From an uncultured Eubacteriales bacterium (GTDB taxonomy: Bacteria; Bacillota; Clostridia; Oscillospirales; CAG-272), in the NCBI GenBank assembly GCA_934385225.1, contig CAKRPQ010000018.1, forward strand, positions 1-28,883: a DNA stretch of 28,883 bases. The letters are read 5' to 3'. A program made the translations under genes and the position numbers. This document shows, piece by piece, positions 22,491 through 28,883 of this stretch. Under the pieces are notes generated by a model. It was not told the origin of the DNA. It did no database searches and worked only from the letters and a program-made list of their open reading frames with translations. The first letter of the stretch is position 1. Each line of letters opens with the position of its first letter.

Positions 22491-22928
22491 ATGGAACTTA
22501 ACAATGAACTTATTTCAAAGGCGAAAGAGGCAAAAACGCCCGAAGAACTTATGACTTTTGCAAAAGAAAACGGCGAAGAAATCAGCGAGGAGAACGCAAA
22601 GGCATATTTTGAGCTTCTGCACCCTAAGACAGGGGAACTCTCCGATGACGAGCTTGATAACGTGTCGGGCGGCGGGTGCTATTCGGATAGAGGAAATCTT
22701 AAAACTACCTGCGGTTACAAATGTAAGCATTATGTAGACGGAAGATCAACATACGGTGTCAGAGGCACCTGTTGCAGATGTATGTATTGGGGCGTTGATC
22801 CCCATGCAGTCACGGGTTCTCTTTGGGCAACTATTATAGAGGCTATTATAGCGGCAGCAAAGGCGGGAACCCCCCGTGAGTGCTTCCACCCCGCTAACAG
22901 AAAAGGTGGCAACAAACTCTCGTTTTAA
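22491..22928 (+). CDS. Nif11-like-leader RiPP precursor 8 (paralogue E, different core)
   Basis: The 145-residue product has the same leader as the others (ends SDDELDNVSGG) but a new core of about 84 residues. The Cys at 63, 74, 78, 94, 95, 97 and 131 are not in the shared CxxC layout. The second half has a hydrophobic helix-like stretch (SLWATIIEAIIAAAKAG) and a basic C-terminus. The shared leader with an exchanged core is typical of precursor families in which leaders are conserved for enzyme and exporter recognition while cores diversify. It lies last, next to the radical SAM gene. Confidence 0.85.
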   Translation: MELNNELISKAKEAKTPEELMTFAKENGEEISEENAKAYFELLHPKTGELSDDELDNVSGGGCYSDRGNLKTTCGYKCKHYVDGRSTYGVRGTCCRCMYWGVDPHAVTGSLWATIIEAIIAAAKAGTPRECFHPANRKGGNKLSF

Positions 22929-22956
22929 GATGAGTTAACCGCGAATTTTCCCCGAA

Positions 22957-22973
22957 ATACGGATATCCCGTAT
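22957..22973 (+). other. Small inverted repeat after the last precursor
   Basis: ATACGG and CCGTAT are perfect arms with a 5-base centre, about 29 bases after the stop of precursor 8. It is the first of two hairpins before the radical SAM gene. Confidence 0.45.
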
Positions 22974-22999
22974 AAGTGCTTATTGATTTGATAAAGGAA

Positions 23000-23028
23000 A
23001 CGGGCTGCAAAGAGATTTGACAGCCCGT
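23000..23028 (+). other. Strong RNA hairpin just upstream of the radical SAM start
   Basis: ACGGGCTG pairs with CAGCCCGT, and inner CAAA pairs with TTTG. That gives 12 base pairs with one bulged A and a GAGA loop of the GNRA type. There is no U-run after it. The radical SAM ATG is 10 bases beyond the stem, so the structure may lower translation of the enzyme, protect the 5' end of a processed mRNA, or stop some transcripts to keep precursors in excess. Its role is inference. Confidence 0.7.
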
Positions 23029-23037
23029 GAGAATTAT

Positions 23038-24423
23038 ATGCGTTATATATTGAACGAAAATATCGCTTTGCGTGAATGGACGCTTGTTCCGTATGCCTGC
23101 TACATAAAGGGCGAGCGTAATGCACGCGGGCTTAAAAGAGAAGAATTTGAGTTTCTTGCGCTATGCGACGGCGAAACGGAACTTCCGTCCGAAAGCGAAA
23201 GCGCGCTTGCGAAAGTGCTGTTTGAAAAAGGCTTTATTCATAGGGCTGAAAGCGGCGAAAAACTATCCGAGTGGAGCAGGGCGCGCACCTGCCCGAACCG
23301 TTATTTTCCCGCAATGAACCTTATGATAACGGGAAAGTGCAACTATAACTGTATTCATTGCTTTAACGCGGCGGATAATGCCCCGCTTATGAGCGAATGG
23401 AGCATGGACGAGGCAAATCGCCTCCTTGACGAGGCTCGCGACTGCGGAATAAACGCCTTTACGATAACGGGCGGAGAACCGATGCTCCATAAGAATTTTT
23501 TCGATATTCTCGAAGGAATTTACGCGCGCGGAATGTATGTTGAGGAGCTGAATACGAACGGATATTTTATAAACAAGCAGGCGCTTGACAATATGAGGTC
23601 GATAGGCTGTGTTCCGCTTATGAAAATATCCTTTGACGGTATCGGTTATCACGACTGGATGCGTAACCATAAGGGCGCGGAGGAGACGGCTCTGAAAGCG
23701 GTTTCGCTTTGCCTTGAAAACGGCTTTCCCGTCAAGGTGCAGACGAACGTGAACCGCCGTAACCGCGCTTCCATGCTCCAAACGGCGGAAATATTCGATA
23801 AAATGGGTGTTTCCGAAATGCGCGTCATTCGCACGACGGAAGCTCCGCGGTGGGTGCGGAACGCGGGCGATGCCTGCCTTACGCTTGAAGAATACTTCGA
23901 TGAGGCTTTGCTTCTCTGGGAGAAGTACGCATCGGGCGATCACAATATGGCTCTTACCGTCTGGCAGTTCGGAACTCTTTATCCGAGGACGAAATTCTAT
24001 ACTCTGGCTGCGGTAAATTCCTGTACGGGCAAATACCGTAGCAGTGCGCCCGTGTGCAAGGGAAACAGGGGAATGATTGCCGTCGGGGCAAACGGAAATG
24101 TGTTCCCGTGTCATCAGATGTCGGGATATTACGAGCAGCATAAAGATTTTCTCGGAAATGTAAAGGAAACGCCTCTTCGCGAATTGCTTTCGGACGGAAA
24201 ATATCTTGACGAGGTCTGTACAACGCTCGGAACTCTGCGCGAAAAGAACGGAAAATGCGGAAACTGCGTTTACTTTGAGCGCTGTAACGGTGGTTGTCGC
24301 GCTATTGCGCTTGCGCTTACGGGCGATAAGCTCGGTGTTGACGAGTCAAAATGCCTTTTCTGGGAAAACGGATATGACAAAAAAATAGCCGAATGTCTTT
24401 CCGATTACAGCACGGTTATGTGA
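23038..24423 (+). CDS. Radical SAM/SPASM enzyme, likely RiPP maturase
   Basis: The 461-residue product starts at the ATG at 23038; an in-frame TTG at 23017 lies inside the hairpin loop. Residues about 1-85 are a small N-terminal domain that could recognise leaders (RRE-like), though I cannot confirm that. The SAM-binding cluster is Cys101, Cys105 and Cys108 in KCNYNCIHC, with the GGEP motif in TGGEPMLHKN. The C-terminus carries a complete seven-Cys SPASM pattern: C340-x12-G-x4-C358, then C407-x2-C410-x5-C416-x3-C420, then C439. Such enzymes install thioether or other crosslinks, epimerise residues or process peptides. It is the only obvious modifying enzyme in the locus, so it must serve one or more of the eight precursors. 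Confidence 0.93.
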   Translation: MRYILNENIALREWTLVPYACYIKGERNARGLKREEFEFLALCDGETELPSESESALAKVLFEKGFIHRAESGEKLSEWSRARTCPNRYFPAMNLMITGKCNYNCIHCFNAADNAPLMSEWSMDEANRLLDEARDCGINAFTITGGEPMLHKNFFDILEGIYARGMYVEELNTNGYFINKQALDNMRSIGCVPLMKISFDGIGYHDWMRNHKGAEETALKAVSLCLENGFPVKVQTNVNRRNRASMLQTAEIFDKMGVSEMRVIRTTEAPRWVRNAGDACLTLEEYFDEALLLWEKYASGDHNMALTVWQFGTLYPRTKFYTLAAVNSCTGKYRSSAPVCKGNRGMIAVGANGNVFPCHQMSGYYEQHKDFLGNVKETPLRELLSDGKYLDEVCTTLGTLREKNGKCGNCVYFERCNGGCRAIALALTGDKLGVDESKCLFWENGYDKKIAECLSDYSTVM

Positions 24424-24431
24424 GGCGAAAA

Positions 24432-24947
24432 ATGAGACTTCTTTTTGAAATGGATAAAAAAGACCATGAAAATTGCACACATTCGTTTGTCCGAAATTCC
24501 GCACGCGCAATTATTATTTCGGATGGAAAGGTCGCAATGGTTCACAGTCTTAAATATGATTATTACAAATTCCCCGGCGGCGGTATCGAAGCGGGAGAAA
24601 CACCGACAGACGCACTTGTGCGTGAAACGGGCGAGGAAGCGGGACTTGTTGTTATCCCCGAAAGTATCAGGGAATACGGTGTTGTTCACCGCGTTCAGCG
24701 AAGCGACAAAGACATTACGGAGAGGTTTGTGCAGGATAATTTCTACTATTTTTGTAAGGTCAGAGAGGGCTTGATACCGCAGAAGCTCGACGGGTACGAA
24801 GCGGAGGAGGCATACAGACTTGAATTTGTCGCGCCCGAAGTCGCGATAGAAAAGAACCTGTGCGTAAAAAACAGCCCGTATAACGGCGCAATGTTTGAGA
24901 GGGAGGCGAATGTTCTCCGTCTGCTCGTTTGCGAGGGATATTTCTAA
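24432..24947 (+). CDS. Nudix hydrolase
   Basis: The 171-residue product starts at the ATG at 24432, with GTGAGGCG just upstream overlapping the previous stop; longer in-frame starts overlap the radical SAM gene and lack such a site. The Nudix box is GGIEAGETPTDALVRETGEE followed by AGLVV (residues about 50-75), matching GX5EX7RExxEExG. The family hydrolyses nucleoside diphosphates linked to other groups; the substrate here is unknown. Its position 8 bases after the radical SAM gene suggests co-transcription, but a direct role in peptide maturation is unproven and it may be a passenger. Confidence 0.9.
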   Translation: MRLLFEMDKKDHENCTHSFVRNSARAIIISDGKVAMVHSLKYDYYKFPGGGIEAGETPTDALVRETGEEAGLVVIPESIREYGVVHRVQRSDKDITERFVQDNFYYFCKVREGLIPQKLDGYEAEEAYRLEFVAPEVAIEKNLCVKNSPYNGAMFEREANVLRLLVCEGYF

Positions 24948-24959
24948 GCCTAAACACAA

Positions 24960-24994
24960 AAAGAGCCGAAAGTTATTGAAACTTTCGGCTCTTT
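24960..24994. terminator. Bidirectional terminator ending the RiPP operon
   Basis: Perfect 15-base arms (24960-24974 and 24980-24994) with a 5-base loop. A T-rich tract follows on the plus strand and a run of five T on the minus strand. It lies between the convergent Nudix and ABM genes. Confidence 0.93.
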
Positions 24995-25008
24995 GATTTT
25001 CAGGTGTG

Positions 25009-25302
25009 TCAGTCGAATGCGAGCGGTGTTGTTTTCAGCGAATGACGGGGAACTGCCATATAGTTTTCGACCTCGGCTCTCCACTTTGCGTAGTGCTCTG
25101 TCTTTTTGTGTTCGGCAGCAGCCTCTTCGTCGAGGTAGACCTCGTAAAGATTGAACTTTGTCGGATCGTCCGCACTTTGAAGTACGTCAAAACGGACATT
25201 TCCCGCCTCCTTGCGCGAGTTTTCGTGATTGTAGAGTGTGATTTTCTTGAAATCCTCTATTTTATCGGGCTTGACTTCAATAAATACTATTGTCGCTATC
25301 AT
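25009..25302 (-). CDS. ABM-fold small protein (antibiotic biosynthesis monooxygenase family)
   Basis: The 97-residue product has an AAGGAG site 6 bases before the ATG. IATIVFIEVKPDKIEDFKK, followed by HENSRKEAGNVRFDVLQS and the C-terminal EVYLDEEAAAEHKKTEHYAK, is the standard ABM ferredoxin-like layout, with a conserved HxxT/EHYxxW-type pattern. Members include cofactor-free oxygenases and LsrG-like isomerases, so the exact activity cannot be given. It lies 15 bases downstream of the secreted protein gene and probably shares its transcript. Confidence 0.88.
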   Translation of the reverse strand: MIATIVFIEVKPDKIEDFKKITLYNHENSRKEAGNVRFDVLQSADDPTKFNLYEVYLDEEAAAEHKKTEHYAKWRAEVENYMAVPRHSLKTTPLAFD

Positions 25303-25317
25303 ATTTACTCCTTAAAA

Positions 25318-26820
25318 TCAGTCGACTAAACTGTATGTGAGTATACTTACCGCGTATGAGAGACGATAGCCCTCACTCGTGTAAGAAATGCATTTTTCAA
25401 ACGGAATGTGATCGCCGCGTTCGGCGTCGTATGAAGCGGAATCGCAGACTTCAAAGCGGTAATCGGACGAATTTTTTGCGTCGGGATTAAGGCACTTTGT
25501 GAACACAATGTAGTGCGAGCGGTTTTTTCTTGTCATCGAGAAATAGACGATAACGCCTTCGGGGTGCTCGTCGAGAGCCTCTTTTATGTCCTTCGGGGAG
25601 ACGCCGTAGGAAATTTCAGATGTTATCTTGTGTCCCGCAACGGCGAAACGCGATTCGATATTGCTTCTTGAAACGAGTATCGGGTTTCCGCTTAAAACCG
25701 CCTTTGAGGATACGGAACCCGTGTTGCCCGAATTTGCAAGAGCGACGGTGTAGGGGTCGGCGGGAAGATCACCGCTTTGACCGCTTCTGAAATCATATCC
25801 CTTTGTCATAGTAGCACCGAGGTTGCTCAGGACCATTGCGATCGACGTGAGGTAGCAGCCCTCGTCCATCCAGTCTCTGCCTTTGCCGTACTTGTCGATC
25901 ATGAAACGCTTGCGCAGACCGCCCGACGTGAAGTAAATATCCGAGAGTGCCTCTGCGTTCCAGTCACTGTTTGCGACGCTGTGCTGGCTGAACCACGAGA
26001 ATGCCTTGCTTTCGCTGACGACGACAGTACATTCGGCTGTCATGCCCTCGCATTCGGCTGTGACGGTTACGGAACCCTTTGCGAGCGCGCAGTAGTTGCC
26101 GCCTCCGTCTATCATAAGAATGTTTTCGTCGCTTGACGTCCATTTTATGTTGTGAGTGCCGTAGTTGTAGGGTGTGAGCGTCGCGTAGAGCTTGCCGACG
26201 CTGTAAAGCTTGACCTTTGTGACTCCGAAAGCAAGCGAAAGGCCGCTTGTTTTGACCTCTTCAAAGACCCACATTTGGTCGCTTTTGCCCGTGTAGTCGC
26301 AGAGCGAAACGTAATTGTGCTTGTACTTTGAAAGTTCCTCCGATACGCCGAAGGTTACGGGATCTCCGCTTTGATTTGCGGGTGAGATGTTGTAGCTGCC
26401 GTTTCCCGCAGCGTATATGACGAATTTTTCGTTTTTCCCGGCTTCCTTGCTTTTTGAGAGCGTAGAGCCTTCCTCCGTGCCGTCCTTTACGCTTATGGCG
26501 TATTCGGCGTTTTCACTTTGCGGGTAGAGCAGGTACGAGCCGTCGTCAAGACGCTTTACATAAATGTCCTGGGCGCTTCCGCCGTTCTTTTCGTCAAGAT
26601 ACGAGGAGCCGTTTGCGTCGTATATTAAATCGTATGAATCAATGTAAAGACCTGTTTTCGCGTTTTTTATGTTGTAAACGCCGTCGGCAAGAACCGAATT
26701 AGCGGCTTTTTTCGCGCTTTTCGCACTTTTTGCGCTTTCCGCATAGCAGGGAAGCAGAGCGGAAGATAAAAGCAAAATAATGGTCATTATAAGGCAGAGA
26801 AGCCTTTTTGAGTTCGACAA
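25318..26820 (-). CDS. Secreted protein: ricin-type lectin-like, BIG2 and C39-like peptidase domains
   Basis: The 500-residue product starts at TTG (26820), with AAAGGA 8 bases upstream; no in-frame ATG lies upstream with a site. Residues 1-27 are a signal peptide (LLCLIMTIILLLSSALLPCYA). Residues about 43-187 resemble a ricin B/RICIN-14 fold (DGVYNIKNAKTGLYID, then DQMWVFEEV). Residues about 193-268 are a BIG2 Ig-like domain (IKWTSSDENILMID, CALAKGSVTVTAEC). Residues about 275-495 are a papain-like C39-type domain with candidate Cys322 (EGCYLTSIAMVLSNLG), His436 (SHYIVFTK) and Asp460. It acts outside the cell, possibly on the wall or host glycans; the substrate is unknown. It is not the exporter's leader peptidase. 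Confidence 0.85.
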   Translation of the reverse strand: MSNSKRLLCLIMTIILLLSSALLPCYAESAKSAKSAKKAANSVLADGVYNIKNAKTGLYIDSYDLIYDANGSSYLDEKNGGSAQDIYVKRLDDGSYLLYPQSENAEYAISVKDGTEEGSTLSKSKEAGKNEKFVIYAAGNGSYNISPANQSGDPVTFGVSEELSKYKHNYVSLCDYTGKSDQMWVFEEVKTSGLSLAFGVTKVKLYSVGKLYATLTPYNYGTHNIKWTSSDENILMIDGGGNYCALAKGSVTVTAECEGMTAECTVVVSESKAFSWFSQHSVANSDWNAEALSDIYFTSGGLRKRFMIDKYGKGRDWMDEGCYLTSIAMVLSNLGATMTKGYDFRSGQSGDLPADPYTVALANSGNTGSVSSKAVLSGNPILVSRSNIESRFAVAGHKITSEISYGVSPKDIKEALDEHPEGVIVYFSMTRKNRSHYIVFTKCLNPDAKNSSDYRFEVCDSASYDAERGDHIPFEKCISYTSEGYRLSYAVSILTYSLVD

Positions 26821-26936
26821 TTTATCATTCCTTTCCTATAATATAATATTGCCTCAAATTGCAATCCATATTATTATAGCGCAAAATGCTTCCGATTGCT
26901 TGAACATACTGTTAATTTTCACATTCAAAGGCAAAT

Positions 26937-26960
26937 TAAAAAGGGCATAAGCCCTTTTTA
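26937..26960 (-). terminator. Terminator of the MFS transporter gene
   Basis: TAAAAAGGGC and GCCCTTTTTA arms with a 4-base loop. Read on the minus strand, T-rich sequence follows. The distal arm overlaps the stop codon of the transporter. Confidence 0.82.
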
Positions 26961-28184
26961 ATCGGTTGTTTTCTTCCAGGGACGCGAAACAATAGCGCAT
27001 ATTGCTGCACCGAGTGCGGCAATTCCTACCCAGAGAAAGACGGTTGCTCTCCAACCGAAGTTGTCGGAATAAACGGCAATCGCGTAAGTTGAGATTGCGC
27101 TGCCGATGTATGTACACGAGTTGAGAAGTCCCGAAATGAACGAAACATTTCCGTATTTATTATATTTTGCGGGAACCATGCAAACGAGAATGAGGTTTGC
27201 GCCGTGCATACAAGCGACGATAACGGCGATAAGCGGAACGGAAATGATCGGGCTTTTGTCATACACAAAGCCGAGGATAGCCGAAACCATAGCGCAGAGC
27301 GTGAAGATCGCACCCGCGCAAAGAAGCTCGTTCTTTATCAGTTTTTTGTGAATGAAAAGCGTGAGCGAATAGGAAAGCATCGAGAAAATCGGGAGGAACA
27401 CACCTGAAAGAATGGAAATTTCGTCTCCGAGACTGAAAGTTTCCTTTATAAACGTAGGCATCCATGTTGTAACGCCGTCGCGGAGCGAGCCTTGAAGAAT
27501 GATACCGATCATAATTATTCCCGTGATAAGAATAAGAATTTTCGGGAGTCGTATGCTATCCGCACCTTTTTTCTCGGCTTCGGCGATCTGCTTTACAGCC
27601 TTTCTGTTCATGTCGATTTTCGGGCAGAAGCAGTATGTGATAACCGCCATGATAATTCCGGATGCCGCAGAGATAAAGAAGCAGTATTTCCAGCCTGCGA
27701 GCCTGATTATAAGCGGACAGCAAAGGTAAAGGAGAAGCGTTCCCGCCGCGCTTCCGTAAGAGACTTTTACGCACGCGGAAGAGTATGTTTCGGGGTCAAA
27801 GACCGCTGTCATCAGCTTGACCATCGGAGGCCACATAAATGCCTGCGCAAGACCGTTTACCGCCCAGAGCGCGGCGTTGAGGTACGGACTGCCCGAAAAC
27901 GGGAGCATCAGATTCATTGCCGATGACGTGATAAGCCCTGCGATAATGAGTATCCTCGGCTGTATTCTGTCGCCGAAAAATCCGCTCAAAAGCTGTCCCG
28001 CACCGTAGGTGATAAGGCTTGCGGTGACAGCGTAAGAGGCTACTTCCTTTGTGAAGCCCTCCGCCGTTATTATTGTCGAAATAACGGTGCTGTAATTGTT
28101 TCTTGTGAGATAACTCACCATGTAAATTGCGGACAGCATAAAAATGACGCTGTTTATCTTCCGCCTGTCTTTAAGAAATTCCAT
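26958..28184 (-). CDS. MFS transporter, organophosphate/GlpT-like (OPA) type
   Basis: The 408-residue product starts at the ATG at 28184 (MEFLKDRRK), with GAGGGG about 6 bases upstream; the longer frame begins inside the promoter region. About twelve hydrophobic segments are present. The motifs SYLTRNNYSTV, YGAGQLLSGFFGDRI and VNGLAQAFMWPPMVKLM match the OPA family, whose members exchange sugar phosphates, glycerol-3-phosphate or similar organophosphates. Residue-level substrate determinants cannot be read with certainty. It has its own promoter and terminator. Confidence 0.88.
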   Translation of the reverse strand: MEFLKDRRKINSVIFMLSAIYMVSYLTRNNYSTVISTIITAEGFTKEVASYAVTASLITYGAGQLLSGFFGDRIQPRILIIAGLITSSAMNLMLPFSGSPYLNAALWAVNGLAQAFMWPPMVKLMTAVFDPETYSSACVKVSYGSAAGTLLLYLCCPLIIRLAGWKYCFFISAASGIIMAVITYCFCPKIDMNRKAVKQIAEAEKKGADSIRLPKILILITGIIMIGIILQGSLRDGVTTWMPTFIKETFSLGDEISILSGVFLPIFSMLSYSLTLFIHKKLIKNELLCAGAIFTLCAMVSAILGFVYDKSPIISVPLIAVIVACMHGANLILVCMVPAKYNKYGNVSFISGLLNSCTYIGSAISTYAIAVYSDNFGWRATVFLWVGIAALGAAICAIVSRPWKKTTD

Positions 28185-28200
28185 ATAGTCCCCTCTCTTA

Positions 28201-28214
28201 TGTGCTGCGGCACA
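28201..28214. promoter_or_regulatory. Candidate operator in the MFS leader
   Basis: TGTGC-TGCG-GCACA is a perfect 5-base-arm palindrome located a few bases after the expected transcription start and before the ribosome site. It could be a repressor site or a hairpin in the mRNA leader. Confidence 0.4.
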
Positions 28215-28223
28215 CATAGGCAG

Positions 28224-28252
28224 ATTATACCACCCGCGCCCGATAAAGTCAA
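28224..28252 (-). promoter_or_regulatory. Sigma-A promoter of the MFS transporter
   Basis: On the minus strand, TTGACT (28252-28247) and consensus TATAAT (28229-28224) are separated by 17 bases, with a G-rich spacer. The start codon is about 40 bases downstream. Confidence 0.88.
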
Positions 28253-28274
28253 TACATTTATGTTCTTTTTTATA

Positions 28275-28727
28275 TTATTTTGCTTTTTTCTTGAAGAGAC
28301 GTGCACTTCTGAAAGTCATACCCATCATTTCGATGTAGAAATGCATAATACTTTTGTAGTTTTTTGTTCCCGTCGAGAGTGTGAAATATTCGATGTCCGA
28401 AATTTCCTTTTCACATTCGGTAAATAACATTCCGCCTATCCCGTGACTTCTGTATTCGGGAAGGACGAAAATCTCTTCGATTTCGAATATGGGAGTCCCC
28501 GCAGGTATCGCCTGCGAGTTTTCCTTTGCGTTTGTTCTTATGCCGAAGAGGTATCCGGCCGCCTTTTCGCCGTCGTAGGCGACGAAAATGTCTCTGCCTT
28601 CAATGTCGCCCTCGGAGTTCGCGTGGTATCCGTAGCAGGAGTCCTCCGCCTCCCAGATTTTCGAATAATCGAGAAGTGTTTTTGCCAAATTTTCGTTAAG
28701 TTCTTCTTTTTTAATTTTAATGTTCAT
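28275..28727 (-). CDS. GNAT-family N-acetyltransferase
   Basis: The 150-residue product is taken from the ATG at 28727 (MNIKIKKEEL). The frame stays open further upstream, but that part is basic, low-quality sequence and overlaps the tail of another gene. The ribosome site is weak. GNAT features are GRDIFVAYDGEKAAGYLFG (strands 2-3), the acetyl-CoA motif IEEIFVLPEYRSHGIGGMLF and a C-terminal NYKSIMHFYIEMMGM typical of the family. The substrate is unknown; close families acetylate aminoglycosides, ribosomal proteins or small amines. Confidence 0.87.
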   Translation of the reverse strand: MNIKIKKEELNENLAKTLLDYSKIWEAEDSCYGYHANSEGDIEGRDIFVAYDGEKAAGYLFGIRTNAKENSQAIPAGTPIFEIEEIFVLPEYRSHGIGGMLFTECEKEISDIEYFTLSTGTKNYKSIMHFYIEMMGMTFRSARLFKKKAK

Positions 28728-28764
28728 TTTACCATCTTGCCTCGGTTTTATGCGCCTTATAATA

Positions 28765-28883
28765 TTAAATCGTTTCTTTACTGCCTTTGGATATAAGACA
28801 AACACACTCAACAGATGCCCCGCATTCATCAAATTGCGTGAGCACCTTTTGCTCAATAGGAAACTTGTACGCAATCGCCTTTA
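28765..28883 (-). CDS. C-terminal fragment of an unidentified protein
   Basis: A minus-strand frame is open from the window edge and ends at the TAA at 28767-28765. The 38 visible residues include YKFPIEQKVLTQFDECGASV followed by ECVCLISKGSKETI. The HVECVxLxS-like end recalls some RNA methyltransferases, but that is too weak to assign. It ends 37 bases before the GNAT start, so the two may be co-transcribed. Confidence 0.45.
   Translation of the reverse strand, partial: KAIAYKFPIEQKVLTQFDECGASVECVCLISKGSKETI

Noticed and set aside
23263..24141. 292-codon minus-strand open frame opposite the radical SAM gene
   Set aside because: The sense strand carries all cluster and SPASM motifs. The antisense frame has no recognisable motif.
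25318..26820. C39-like secreted protein considered as the RiPP leader peptidase
   Set aside because: It has a signal peptide, lies on the other strand behind a terminator, and the exporter already carries an intact C39 domain.

Overview
The window looks like low-to-mid GC Firmicutes DNA, most likely from a gut Clostridium relative (Oscillospirales/Ruminococcus-like). The support is strong AGGAGG-type ribosome sites, sigma-A promoters with 17-base spacers, SpoIIE/RsbV/RsbW proteins, an SLH-domain surface protein, and an NHLP-type peptide exporter with Nif11-like precursor peptides. The taxonomy is inferred from gene families only.

Left part (1-8016, all on the minus strand). A sensory operon reads leftward: a membrane protein resembling a catalytically dead sensor kinase, a HisKA_3-type histidine kinase and a LuxR/NarL-type response regulator. 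All three are joined by 4-base ATGA overlaps and closed by a strong terminator. Downstream, with its own promoter, is an 890-residue secreted SLH protein. It is followed by a stand-alone receiver protein with Glu in place of the phosphoacceptor Asp, a lipoprotein, and the start of an SPFH-domain protein cut by the window edge.

Middle (about 7867-10440). This AT-richer, gene-poor stretch holds frame-broken coding remnants, one unknown small protein (8453-8869), another membrane-protein remnant, and a GIY-YIG/DUF4357 protein with its own promoter.

Right-centre (10407-24994, plus strand): the RiPP (ribosomally made, modified peptide) locus and the highlight of the window. A sigma-A promoter with a candidate TetR operator at its start site leads into TetR, RsbV-like STAS protein, a 5TMR-LYT/HAMP/SpoIIE phosphatase and an RsbW-like ATPase. 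These are followed by a short NHLP adaptor, a C39 peptidase-ABC exporter and a second ABC exporter. After an 80-base gap come a small protein with a leader-like motif, translationally coupled to a sigma-70-family factor, and eight small genes whose products all carry an acidic leader ending in Gly-Gly. Three are short leaders: two CxxC-x10/11-CxxC cores and one Cys-free Asn/Ile-rich core. Five are tandem Nif11-like paralogues, four sharing an 11-12-Cys, CxxC-rich core that looks like a zinc ribbon. A radical SAM/SPASM enzyme and a Nudix hydrolase close the locus before a bidirectional terminator. The likely logic is that a signal-driven partner switch and a dedicated sigma factor set expression, the radical SAM enzyme modifies the cores, and the C39 domain cuts after Gly-Gly during export. 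The products and their function are unknown.

Right end (25009-28883, minus strand). An ABM-family small protein sits behind a secreted ricin-like/BIG2/C39-like protein. Then come an OPA-type MFS transporter with a clear promoter and palindrome, a GNAT acetyltransferase, and the tail of one more unidentified gene.
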